A stretch of DNA of 64,000 bases from Streptomyces sp. 8K308 (GTDB lineage: Bacteria; Actinomycetota; Actinomycetes; Streptomycetales; Streptomycetaceae), in assembly GCF_004348315.1 (NCBI RefSeq), contig NZ_SMKC01000007.1, positions 1-64,000 on the forward strand, in the 5' to 3' direction. Positions 42,061 to 52,309 of this stretch are shown here, piece by piece; the stretch's first letter is position 1, and every line of letters starts with the position of its first letter. Both the position numbers and the translations under genes were made by a program. The notes under the pieces were generated by a model. That model saw only the letters and a list, made by a program, of their open reading frames with translations. It was not told the DNA's origin and did no database searches.

Positions 42061-43260
42061 CTACCCGGGGGTCGACCCCACCCGGCCGCGCACCTCGCCG
42101 AGCCGGATCCGGCCGCCGTCGGGCCCGGGGGCCGTGCCGCTGATCGCGACCTCGTCGCCGTCGAGCAGGAAGGCACGCTCACTGCCGTCGGGCAGGACCA
42201 GCGGCTCGGCGCCGTTCCAGGTGAGCTCGATCAGCGAGCCGCGCTGCTCCCTGCGGGGGCCGCTGACGGTGCCCGAGGCGAACAGGTCGCCGGTGCGCAG
42301 CGGCGCGCCGTTGACGGTGAGGTGGGCCAGCTGCTGGGCCGCCGTCCAGTACATGCCGGCGAACGGCGGTCGGGAGATCGGGTGGCCGTTGAGCGTCACG
42401 GTCAGCTCCAGGTCGAGACCCCACGGCTCCGCCCCGGCGTCGTCGAGGTAGGGCAGCGGCCGGGGGACGCGCGGCGGGGGCGCGACCCGGGCGTGGCGCA
42501 GCGCCGCGAGCGGCACGACCCAGGGCGAGACCGAGGTGGCGAAGGACTTGCCGAGGAAGGGGCCGAGCGGCACGTACTCGAAGGCCTGGACGTCCCTGGC
42601 CGACCAGTCGTTGACGAGACAGACGCCGAAGACGTGCCGGTCGGCCTCCGTCAGCGGCACCGGCCGGCCGGGCGTCGAGGGCGCGCCGACGACGAAGCCC
42701 ACCTCGGCCTCGAAGTCCAGCCGGGTGCTGGGGCCGAACACGATCTCCCCGTTCGAGGCACGGCGTTGGCCGCTGGGTCGGACGACGGGCGTGCCGGAGA
42801 CCACCACGGTGCCCGCACGGCCGTGGTAACCGACGGGCAGGTGCTTCCAGTTGGGGGTGAGGGGCGCGTCGTCCGGGCGGAACATCCGGCCCAGGTTGGT
42901 GGCGTGCTCCTCGCTGGCGTAGAAGTCGGTGTAGTCGGCGACGGTGAACGGCAGCCGGGGCGCGGTGAACTCGGCCGGCACCAGCAGGGGTTCGATGGCC
43001 GGCCGGTGCCGCTCGTCGGTCAGCCACTCGGTGATCCGGGCGCGGACCCTGGCCCAGGCCGCCGGTCCGGCGGCCAGCAGCCCGTCCAGGGTGCCGGCGG
43101 CGAACAGCGCGGCGTCCGCAGGCAGCAGGGCCCGCGCCGCCGCCGTCAGGTCGAGCACCAGGTCGCCGATCGCCACCCCGACGCGGGGGTCGGGCGACCC
43201 GGGCGCGGTGAAGCTGCCGTAGGGCAGCGTGCCGGGGCCGAACGGGTGCGCGGGGTCCAC
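42061..43260 (-). CDS. fahA: Fumarylacetoacetase
   Basis: 399 residues from GTG 43260 (VDPAHPFGPGTLPYGSF). The true start may be slightly upstream, since WLD precedes in frame, but no ATG or GTG lies there. FAH blocks are DYTDFYASEEHATNLGRMFR, WKHLPVGYHGRAGTVVVSGT, DFEAEVGFVVGAP and FGVCLVNDWSARDVQAFEYV, with the metal and substrate residues in place. The enzyme splits fumarylacetoacetate into fumarate and acetoacetate, the last step of tyrosine and homogentisate breakdown. It follows the HPPD gene by 50 bp, so the two are co-transcribed. Homogentisate dioxygenase and maleylacetoacetate isomerase are not in the window. Confidence 0.95.
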   Translation of the reverse strand: MDPAHPFGPGTLPYGSFTAPGSPDPRVGVAIGDLVLDLTAAARALLPADAALFAAGTLDGLLAAGPAAWARVRARITEWLTDERHRPAIEPLLVPAEFTAPRLPFTVADYTDFYASEEHATNLGRMFRPDDAPLTPNWKHLPVGYHGRAGTVVVSGTPVVRPSGQRRASNGEIVFGPSTRLDFEAEVGFVVGAPSTPGRPVPLTEADRHVFGVCLVNDWSARDVQAFEYVPLGPFLGKSFATSVSPWVVPLAALRHARVAPPPRVPRPLPYLDDAGAEPWGLDLELTVTLNGHPISRPPFAGMYWTAAQQLAHLTVNGAPLRTGDLFASGTVSGPRREQRGSLIELTWNGAEPLVLPDGSERAFLLDGDEVAISGTAPGPDGGRIRLGEVRGRVGSTPG

Positions 43261-43310
43261 GTCGAGCCAGGGCCGGCCGGTGCTCGGGGACGCGGACCCC
43301 CTCCGCCCGC

Positions 43311-45336
<2,026 letters not shown>

Positions 45337-45440
45337 ACCGGCGTCTGGCCAAGGGACCCTGGTTGGGACCAACGCCGTGCGCTGGCTAGGCTGTTGCCCT
45401 CTTCCCCGATCGTGCCCGTGCCCCGTGAACGGAGGAATCG

Positions 45441-46283
45441 GTGCCATCTCCCCGCTTTTCCAGCACGTTCGCGAGCAAACCCGCGCGCCCCAGCCGGGGG
45501 CTCCTGCCCGGTCGTCGAGTCTGGACCACCCTGGGTGGCACGGCCGCAGCGGTAGCCGTCATCGCCGGCGCGACCGCCATCGCCACCGAGCTCGACTCAG
45601 GCGAGCAGGAGCAGGTCGCCGCCCCCGCGCCGGAGAACGAGCAGCCGGCCGAGCCGCTGGTCGACGAGCCGGTCGAGGAGGCCGAAGCGGCCGAGGACGA
45701 GCCCGCGGAAGAGGAGGAACCGGCGGAGGAGACCGAGGAGCAGCCGCCGCCCCCGCCGGCCGACGAGCCCCCGGCCGAGGAAGCCGAGGAGGAACCGGCC
45801 GAACCGCCGGCCGACGAGGCGGACGAGGAGCCCGCCGAGCCGCCGGCCCAGCAGGACGAGCCGGAGCAGCAGAACCAGCCGGCCCGGGTCACCGGACCCA
45901 CCGGACTCATCCGCGGCCTCGCCGACAAGTGCGCCGAGAGCAACACGTACGAGCCGGGCAACGGTACCGAGCTCCACCTCTGGGACTGCAACGGCACCCC
46001 CCGCCAGCAGTGGACCGTCGCCTCCGACGGCACCCTGCGCGTCCAGGGCTACTGCCTCAGCCTCGCCGGTGGCGCCACCGCCGACGGCACCCGCGTGGTG
46101 CTCGCCGACTGCGACCCCACCCAGGCCATCCAGCGGTGGCGCATCGAACGGGCCGCCCGCGACATCGTCAACGTCGTCGCCGACCGCTGCCTGGACGTCG
46201 CCAACGCCAACACCTCCAACGGCACCCCGCTCCAGATCGCCAACTGCTCGGGCAATCCCGCGCAGAAGTGGACCGCCCCGTAG
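45441..46283 (+). CDS. Membrane-anchored ricin-type beta-trefoil lectin with acidic stalk
   Basis: 280 residues from GTG 45441 (GGAGG upstream). One hydrophobic segment near residues 30-48 (TLGGTAAAVAVIAGATAIAT) anchors or exports it. Then comes a ~95-residue Glu/Pro/Ala-rich stalk built of imperfect EEPAE-type repeats. The last ~130 residues are a ricin-B domain with LIRGLADKCAESNTYEPGNG, CNGTPRQQWTV, GYCLSLAGGATADGTRVVL and NCSGNPAQKWTAP, two to three QxW-type repeats. It should bind carbohydrate at the cell surface. No catalytic domain is attached. Confidence 0.9.
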   Translation: MPSPRFSSTFASKPARPSRGLLPGRRVWTTLGGTAAAVAVIAGATAIATELDSGEQEQVAAPAPENEQPAEPLVDEPVEEAEAAEDEPAEEEEPAEETEEQPPPPPADEPPAEEAEEEPAEPPADEADEEPAEPPAQQDEPEQQNQPARVTGPTGLIRGLADKCAESNTYEPGNGTELHLWDCNGTPRQQWTVASDGTLRVQGYCLSLAGGATADGTRVVLADCDPTQAIQRWRIERAARDIVNVVADRCLDVANANTSNGTPLQIANCSGNPAQKWTAP

Positions 46284-46351
46284 GGCGCGGACGGGCATGG
46301 CAGGCCGATTCGGTCCGTCGTCGCGGTGACGCGTGAAGGAAGGCGCACGTC

Positions 46352-46975
46352 ATGGTGCGGGTGTTCGAGGCCGCGGGCGGTTGGCCGTCCGTGCGGGAAC
46401 GACTGGCGCCGCGCGTCGCGGGCCAGGACCTGGCCTCGCTCGACGAGGCGGTCGAGTTCGCCGTGCGCTGGCACGCGGACCAGACCCGGCCGGCGGGCGA
46501 GCCCTACGTCGAGCATCTGCTCGAGGCCGTGTGCGTGTTGGTCGAGGCGGTCGGCACGACCGACGTCGACGTGTTGCGCGCGGCCGTTCTCCACGACGTG
46601 GTCGAGGACACGGAGTGCTCCCTCGAGGACGTGCGGCAGCGCTTCGGTGACCGCGTCGCGGTCCTGGTCGACTGGGTGACCAAGCCCGCGCCGTCGGACG
46701 GCCTCAGCCGCGAGGAGGCGCGGGCGGCGTATCTCGCGCGCCTACGCACCGCCCCGCCCGATGCCCTGTTGGTGAAGCTGGCGGACCGGCTGAGCAACGT
46801 GCAGCGTCTCGATGCGCATCCCCGGCCGGAGAAACGCCGTTCGTACTACCTGGAGACCGTGAGCTCCATCGTCCCGCTCGCGCGGTCCCATCCCTGGTTC
46901 CGCCAGTGGTACGCGGCCTGGCGCGACGCTTTCCGCCATCTCGCCGACGACAGCCCGGGCGCGCGCCCTCGGTGA
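46352..46975 (+). CDS. HD-domain phosphohydrolase (RelA/SpoT hydrolase or MESH1-like)
   Basis: 207 residues from ATG 46352. The metal-binding His-Asp pair is in VLRAAVLHDVVEDTECSLED, preceded by FAVRWHADQTRPAGEPYVEH and followed by DALLVKLADRLSNVQRLDAH. These match the hydrolase half of RelA/SpoT and the small MESH1-type (p)ppGpp hydrolases. There is no synthetase domain, so hydrolysis of ppGpp or a related nucleotide is expected. The gene stands alone, and its 3' end is 7 bp from a convergent permease gene. Confidence 0.88.
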   Translation: MVRVFEAAGGWPSVRERLAPRVAGQDLASLDEAVEFAVRWHADQTRPAGEPYVEHLLEAVCVLVEAVGTTDVDVLRAAVLHDVVEDTECSLEDVRQRFGDRVAVLVDWVTKPAPSDGLSREEARAAYLARLRTAPPDALLVKLADRLSNVQRLDAHPRPEKRRSYYLETVSSIVPLARSHPWFRQWYAAWRDAFRHLADDSPGARPR

Positions 46976-46982
46976 GCGGCCC

Positions 46983-48236
46983 CTAGGCCATGCCGTGCGC
47001 GGCCCGCGAGCGGCGGGCCGCCGAGTCGAGGACCACGGCGAGCGCCAGCACCAGGCCGGTCACGATGAAGCGGAACGACGAGTCCAGGTCGAGCAGCGTC
47101 AGACCGTTGGAGATCGACTGGATCACCAGGATCCCGAGCAGCGCCGAGAACGCGCCGCCCCGGCCGCCGAACAGGCTGGTGCCGCCGATCACCGCGGCCG
47201 CGATGGCGTTGAGGTTCACGTCGCCCGCCCCGCTCGCCTGGTTGGCCGCCGCCAGCCGGGACGCGGCGAGCAGCCCGCCCAGCGCCGCCAGCGACGAGCA
47301 CAGCACGAACGCCGTGGTGTAGGTGCGGCGGACGTTGATCCCGGCTCGCCGCGCCGCCTCCGCGTTGCCGCCGACCGCGAACAGCGAGCGACCCCAACTC
47401 GTCCTGGTCAGCGCGTAGTGCGCCGCCAGCACCAGACCAACGAAGCAGACGAACATCCAGCCCACGCCCCGGGCCTCGTTCAGGTACCAGGCGGCGAAGC
47501 CGAGGCCGGCCAACACCGCGACGCTGCGCACCACGAGCAGCGGCGTCGACCGCGCCGAGAGCCCGGCCCGCCGCCGCGCCCGGGCCAGCGCGCGGCCCGT
47601 GACGAACAGCCAGACCGCCGCGACCACCACCAGCACATAGGAGAACCAGGCCGGCACGAACGTCAGTTGCGCGAAGCGCACCAGGCCCGAGTCGTACGGC
47701 AGGTTGATCGCCCCGGTGTCGCCCAGCAGGTACAACTGCACCCCGAGGAAGCTGAGCAACCCCGCCAACGTGGCCACGAAGCTCGGCACCCCGAGCCGGG
47801 TCACCATCATCGCGTAGACCCAGCCGATCGCCGCCCCGGTGCCGACCGCCGTCGCCATGGCCAGCGGCATCGGCCAACCCGCGTCGACGAAGGTCACGGC
47901 CGTCAGCGCCGCCGAAAGGCCGCTGACCGAGCCGACCGACAGGTCGATCTGCCCCACCAGCAGCACGCACACCACGCCCAGCGCGATCACGCCCACCGGC
48001 ACGCTCTCCATCAGCAGGTTCACCAGGTTGGCGCTGGAGAGGAAGGCCGAGTTGAGCGACTGGAACACCGTCCAGATCACCACGAGACCGAGCACGATGG
48101 GCAGCGCGCCCAGATCGCCGCCGCGTATCCGCTCGACGATGACCGCGAGCGCGGCCCTGGGCCCCTCGCCCCGCCGCAGCCGCTCGTCGAGCAGGTCGAG
48201 CGGCGCCGCGTCCCGGGCGGCCTTCAGGTCACTCAT
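46983..48236 (-). CDS. Ribose/fructose-type ABC transporter permease (CUT2 family)
   Basis: 417 residues from ATG 48236, overlapping the ATPase gene by 8 nt. It is a ten-helix CUT2 permease (RbsC/FrcC/XylH-like): GVVCVLLVGQIDLSVGSVSG, MVTRLGVPSFVATLAGLLSF, LFAVGGNAEAARRAGINVRR and VIGGTSLFGGRGGAFSALLG. It is longer than the usual ~330, owing to an insert of ~60 residues with two extra hydrophobic stretches around 190-260, as in XylH-type proteins. It imports a sugar or polyol captured by the binding protein two genes upstream. Confidence 0.94.
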   Translation of the reverse strand: MSDLKAARDAAPLDLLDERLRRGEGPRAALAVIVERIRGGDLGALPIVLGLVVIWTVFQSLNSAFLSSANLVNLLMESVPVGVIALGVVCVLLVGQIDLSVGSVSGLSAALTAVTFVDAGWPMPLAMATAVGTGAAIGWVYAMMVTRLGVPSFVATLAGLLSFLGVQLYLLGDTGAINLPYDSGLVRFAQLTFVPAWFSYVLVVVAAVWLFVTGRALARARRRAGLSARSTPLLVVRSVAVLAGLGFAAWYLNEARGVGWMFVCFVGLVLAAHYALTRTSWGRSLFAVGGNAEAARRAGINVRRTYTTAFVLCSSLAALGGLLAASRLAAANQASGAGDVNLNAIAAAVIGGTSLFGGRGGAFSALLGILVIQSISNGLTLLDLDSSFRFIVTGLVLALAVVLDSAARRSRAAHGMA

Positions 48237-49107
48237 CGCCCTCGTCCTTTCGTTCGCTTCTCCGATCGCGCGGCGAAGGCTGGGCTCGTGGGGCATGGCG
48301 CGGGTGGTCAGCCGCGCGCTCGTCGCTCACGTCGCCCTTCCCACGCCGCGCCCGGCGCGTCACCACGTTGTCCGACGCGCCGATGATCGCCGCGACGATG
48401 TCCTCGTCGGAGGCCTCGGCGACCCCGAAGAACCCGTTGTTGCGGCCGAGCCGCAGCACCGCCACCCGGTCGGCGACCGCCCGCACGTCCGCCAGGTTGT
48501 GGCTGATCATCACCACCCCGAGGCCGCGGTCGCGCAGCCGCTCGATGAGGTTGAGCACCTCGGTGGTCTGCGCCACGCCGAGCGCCGCCGTCGGCTCGTC
48601 GAGCACGATGATCCGCGGATCGCCGAGCAGCGAGCGGGCGATCGCCACGGTCTGCCGCTGCCCGCCGGACAGCGCCGCCACCGGAACCCGCACCGAGGGG
48701 ATGCGCGCCGACAACTGGCGCAACAGCTCCCACGACCTGAGTTCCATGGTGACCTCGTCGAGCCGCCGGCGCCGCAACTCCCGCCCCAGGAACAGGTTCT
48801 CGACGACGTCCAGGTTCTCGCAGAGCGCCAGGTCCTGGAAGACGGTGGCCACGCCGAGCGCGTGCGCGTCGGCCGGGCCGGCGATCGTCACCTCCGTGTC
48901 GCCGAAGGCGATCCGCCCCGAGTCCGCGCGGTGCACCCCGGCCAGCACCTTGACCAGCGTCGACTTGCCGGCGCCGTTGTCCCCGACCACGGCCACCACC
49001 TCGCCTGGCGCCACGTCCAGGTCCACGTCGGTGAGCGCGGCGACCGCGCCGAAGTTCTTGCTGATCCCGCGGAGCGACAGGGCCGCGGGCGCCACGTTGG
49101 CTGCCAT
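48229..49107 (-). CDS. CUT2-type ABC transporter ATPase, single domain (FrcA-like)
   Basis: 292 residues from ATG 49107. Walker A GDNGAGKST, Q-loop TVFQDLALCENLDVVENLFL, signature LSGGQRQTVAIARSLL, Walker B IIVLDEPTAALGV and H-loop MISHNLADVRA are intact. Only one nucleotide-binding domain is present, while RbsA/XylG have two, so the FrcA type is the better comparison. The last ~35 residues are Arg/Asp-rich and disordered. It energises the permease encoded next. Confidence 0.94.
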   Translation of the reverse strand: MAANVAPAALSLRGISKNFGAVAALTDVDLDVAPGEVVAVVGDNGAGKSTLVKVLAGVHRADSGRIAFGDTEVTIAGPADAHALGVATVFQDLALCENLDVVENLFLGRELRRRRLDEVTMELRSWELLRQLSARIPSVRVPVAALSGGQRQTVAIARSLLGDPRIIVLDEPTAALGVAQTTEVLNLIERLRDRGLGVVMISHNLADVRAVADRVAVLRLGRNNGFFGVAEASDEDIVAAIIGASDNVVTRRARRGKGDVSDERAADHPRHAPRAQPSPRDRRSERKDEGDE

Positions 49108-49119
49108 CGCCGACCCCGC

Positions 49120-50181
49120 TCAGCCCAGGCCGGCCGCGGCGCAGGCGTCCGCGTACTCGGCCGTGCACACCTCGGACACCTCGATCTGCTCCGACTCGGC
49201 CAGCACCTCCGCCAGGTTGTCCAGCGTCACCACCGTCGGCTCGAAGAGCCGCGCCGGCGTGTCGAACAGGGTGGTCTCGCCCTCCGGCTCCTCGCCCGAG
49301 GCGAACTGGTGGGCCACCTCGGCCGCCGCCTCCGCGACGATCGCGATCGGCTTGGAGATCGTGTTGAACTGGTCGCCCGCCACGATCCGTTGAGCCGCCG
49401 CCACCTCGAAGTCGTTGCCGGTGACCGGCGGCACCTCGACCCCGGCCGCCCGGAACGCGGCGATCGCGCCGCCGCCCGTGCCGTCGTTGGCCGCCACCAC
49501 GCCGGCGATCTCCTCGCCGAACCTGGTGATCTGCCCGCTCACCCACTCCTGGGCGTCCGACGGCTGCCAGTCGGGCGTGTCGTACTCGGCGAGCAGTTCG
49601 AAGCCGCTGTCGTCGATCGCGTTGTGGATGCCCTGCTTGATCAGGCCCGCGGCGGCGTCCGTGGGCGAGCCGTTGACCTGGAGCAGCCCGCCCTCGGCGC
49701 CGGTCTCCCGCAGGTGGTCGACGAGGGACTGGCCGATCTGCTCGCCGATCGCCTCGTTGTCGAAGGAGATGTAGTAGTCGGGCGGCGTCTCCAGGATCGG
49801 CCGGTCGTAGGCGATCACCGGCACCCCCTGGGAGCGCGCCGCGTTCACGATGCTGGCCGCCGCCGTCGAGTCCACCGGGTCGATCACGATCACGTCCACG
49901 CCCTGCGCGAGCGCCGAGTTGGCCTGCTGCTGCTGGCGGGAGGCGTCCGCGTTGGCGTTGTTGTAGATCACCTCGCAGTCGGCGCACAGCTCGGCCATCC
50001 GGGCCTCGAACAGCGGACTGTCGTAGAGCTCGTAGCGGGTGGAGGCGATGTCCGGCATCAGAAAGGCGATCTGGGCCCCGCCGCCGTCGCCGTTCTCGCC
50101 GCCGCCTCCCTCGGTCGTACAGGCGGTCGCGGCGGTCAGGGCCAGCAGGACGGTGGCGGTGAGGGAAACGAGTCTGCGCAC
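49120..50181 (-). CDS. CUT2-type ABC transporter substrate-binding lipoprotein
   Basis: 353 residues from GTG 50181 (AAGGA upstream). A lipoprotein signal (LTATVLLALTAATAC) is followed by a periplasmic-binding fold: IAFLMPDIASTRYELYDSPL, NNANADASRQQQQANSALAQ, VDVIVIDPVDSTAAASIVNA, VPVIAYDRPI and a GNDFE hinge block. This is the RbsB/XylF clan. The ligand should be a monosaccharide or polyol handled by the two FGGY kinases of the same cluster. It lies 12 bp before the ATPase gene. Confidence 0.94.
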   Translation of the reverse strand: MRRLVSLTATVLLALTAATACTTEGGGGENGDGGGAQIAFLMPDIASTRYELYDSPLFEARMAELCADCEVIYNNANADASRQQQQANSALAQGVDVIVIDPVDSTAAASIVNAARSQGVPVIAYDRPILETPPDYYISFDNEAIGEQIGQSLVDHLRETGAEGGLLQVNGSPTDAAAGLIKQGIHNAIDDSGFELLAEYDTPDWQPSDAQEWVSGQITRFGEEIAGVVAANDGTGGGAIAAFRAAGVEVPPVTGNDFEVAAAQRIVAGDQFNTISKPIAIVAEAAAEVAHQFASGEEPEGETTLFDTPARLFEPTVVTLDNLAEVLAESEQIEVSEVCTAEYADACAAAGLG

Positions 50182-50224
50182 GACGGTCCTTTCCGAGCGG
50201 GTGGTGGGGGAGTAGGGGGCCGGG

Positions 50225-50842
50225 TCAGTGCCCGACCAGGGGACGGTTGAGCGACAGCAGCGCGGCCGGTGGGCCGGGCTCCGCCGGCAGCCGGACCTCG
50301 GTGACCGCAACGTTCTCGAAGCGGGGGAAGACCCGGCGGTACATGGCCAGTTCGAGGCCGAGCAACGCGCACAGCGCGAGCCGCAGCACCGTGCTGTGCG
50401 CGACCACGAGCACCGTGCCGTCCGGGTGCCGCGCCACGATCTCGCGCAGCGCGGCCGTGGCCCGGCGGGCGGCCGACTCCGGCGGCTCCGCGCCGGGGAA
50501 CGGGTGCGCCACCGGATCGGCGACGAACGCGCGCACCAGCTCCGGATCGGCCTCGGCCCTGGTACGGCCCTCCAGGGCACCGAAGTCGACCTCGCGCAGT
50601 CCGGACATCACCCGCACCGGCAGCCCCAGCGCGTCGGCGGCCGGCCGCGCGGTGCGCAGCGCGCGGCGCAGCGGCGAACTGACCACGGCGGTCACGCCCT
50701 CGGCCGACACCGCGTTGGCCAGCGCCGCCACCTGCCGCCACCCCGCCTCGCTCAGATCCGGATCGCTGCGCGCGCCGGCATACCGGTTGTCCCGGTGCCA
50801 GACGGTCTCCGCGTGCCGCATCAACAACAACCGCGCGCTCAC
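50225..50842 (-). CDS. Histidine phosphatase family protein
   Basis: 205 residues from GTG 50842. The catalytic LLLMRHAETVWHRDNRYAG is at the N-terminus; the second His is in VLVVAHSTVLRLALCALLG. LREVDFGALEGRTRAEAD completes the phosphoglycerate mutase-like fold. These enzymes dephosphorylate sugar phosphates and other small molecules. It sits 43 bp upstream of the binding-protein gene, so it may dephosphorylate an intermediate of the imported sugar or prevent phosphosugar build-up. Confidence 0.92.
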   Translation of the reverse strand: MSARLLLMRHAETVWHRDNRYAGARSDPDLSEAGWRQVAALANAVSAEGVTAVVSSPLRRALRTARPAADALGLPVRVMSGLREVDFGALEGRTRAEADPELVRAFVADPVAHPFPGAEPPESAARRATAALREIVARHPDGTVLVVAHSTVLRLALCALLGLELAMYRRVFPRFENVAVTEVRLPAEPGPPAALLSLNRPLVGH

Positions 50843-51209
50843 CGGATCACCGCCTGTCGCTCGCCGCGCGGCCGGCCGCCGTCCGGCGCGGAGCGCCGTG
50901 TGAGCGGCGCCGTCGGGCACCGGGCCGGGCTGCGGCCGTCCGTGCGGGCGGCGGGCCGCTGCGTCGGCAACGGCCGTTGGGCGCTGGCGGCTTCGCCGCG
51001 TGCCGCTGGGCGCGGAGCCCGTGGGTTCGATGGGGCGAGGCCGGATGCGACGTCAGGCGGCAGAGGCCGAGGCCCGGCGGTGCCGGCCCGGCGCGTGCGG
51101 GCCGTGCCCTGTCGCTCGCGGCCAGCCCGTGCCGGCCAGGCACCGCGGCACGCCGCCGCGCACGCGGCCGTCGGCCGCCCGTCCGCACGCCGCGCGAGGC
51201 GGCGGGCGC
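50843..51209. other. Unusually GC-rich intergenic stretch
   Basis: About 370 bp between the phosphatase and dehydrogenase genes of the same strand. Open frames exist in several phases, but all are Arg/Ala/Pro-rich like non-coding sequence. I see no start site with a ribosome-binding signal and no conserved motif. It may be gene debris or spacer with an internal promoter. Confidence 0.4.
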
Positions 51210-52262
51210 TCATCGGGCCGCTCCCGTTCGGCCGGTGCCGGCCGGGTGGAGCGGCGGTTCGCCGTTGAGCCAGCGCAGCGCCTCCGCCGCGACCATGCGC
51301 GCCGCGCGTTCGGCCACGGCGCGGCTCGCGCCCGCCAGGTGCGGGGTCAGCACCAGGCCCGGCGCGCCCCGCAGCGGGTGGTCCGGCGGCAGCGGCTCCA
51401 CGTCGTACACGTCGAGGCCGGCGGCGAACAGGTGCCCTTCGCGCAGCGCCGACGCCAGTGCCCCGTAGTCGAGCAGCCCGCCGCGCGCGCAGTTGACCAG
51501 CACGGAGCCGCGCGGCATCGCGGCCAGTTCGGCGGCGCCGATCAGCCCGGCCGTCTCCGGCGTGAGCCTGGCGTGCAGCGAGACCACCGTGGACGAGGCG
51601 AGCAACTCGGGTAGCCCGACCACCCGCACCCCGGCCGGCAGCGTCGCCTCGTCGGCGTAGGGATCGGCCACCAGGACCCGCGCCCCGAGTGCCACCAGCA
51701 CCGCGGCCACCCGGCCACCGACCGCGCCCGCGCCGACCAACCCCACGGTCCGGCCGGCGAGTTCCAGGCCGGCCGCGTCGTAGGCGTAGCCGCCGCCGTC
51801 CCACCGGCCGGCCAGCATGGACTGGTGCGCCGGCGGAATCCGCCGCATCGCCGCCAGCATCAGCGCCAGCGTGTGCTCGGCCGTCGACGCCGCGTTGCGG
51901 CCCGGCGCGAAGGTGACCGTGACGCCGTGCTCGGCCGCGGCGGCCAGGTTGGCGTTGACCGGGCCGCCCCGGCAGACCGCGAACAGCTCCAGGTCGGGGC
52001 AGGCGGCCAGCACCCGCCGGGTCAGCGGCGCCATCTGGGTCAGGCACACCCGGACCCCGGCCAGCGCCTCGATCAGCTGGTCCTCGGACCCCGACGCCTC
52101 CCGCACCTCGGCCACCGGCCCGAACGGCACGTGCGGCCATGGCAGTTCCAGCTCCCGCACCTGCCACGCCGCCGGGTCGCCGGCCTCGTGCAACGCCTCG
52201 ACCAGCAACCGGTTGAGCACGAAGTGGTCCCCGGCGACCAGCACGGGGATGGGTTCCGACAC
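51210..52262 (-). CDS. NAD-dependent D-2-hydroxyacid dehydrogenase family protein
   Basis: 350 residues from GTG 52262. The nucleotide fold GRTVGLVGAGAVGGRVAAVL is in the second half, and the catalytic triad is in place: Arg in LVNCARGGLLDYGAL, Glu in YDVEPLPPDHPLR and His in VLTPHLAGASRAV. The family (PF02826) reduces 2-oxoacids or oxidises 2-hydroxyacids, as SerA and GhrA/B do. Here it may oxidise a sugar-acid or tetronate-like intermediate. Located between an FGGY kinase gene (47 bp upstream) and the phosphatase. Confidence 0.93.
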   Translation of the reverse strand: MSEPIPVLVAGDHFVLNRLLVEALHEAGDPAAWQVRELELPWPHVPFGPVAEVREASGSEDQLIEALAGVRVCLTQMAPLTRRVLAACPDLELFAVCRGGPVNANLAAAAEHGVTVTFAPGRNAASTAEHTLALMLAAMRRIPPAHQSMLAGRWDGGGYAYDAAGLELAGRTVGLVGAGAVGGRVAAVLVALGARVLVADPYADEATLPAGVRVVGLPELLASSTVVSLHARLTPETAGLIGAAELAAMPRGSVLVNCARGGLLDYGALASALREGHLFAAGLDVYDVEPLPPDHPLRGAPGLVLTPHLAGASRAVAERAARMVAAEALRWLNGEPPLHPAGTGRTGAAR

Positions 52263-52309
52263 GTCGCTGCCTCCCTGACTCGTCTGAACAGCCTGACTCG
52301 TCCTGTGGG

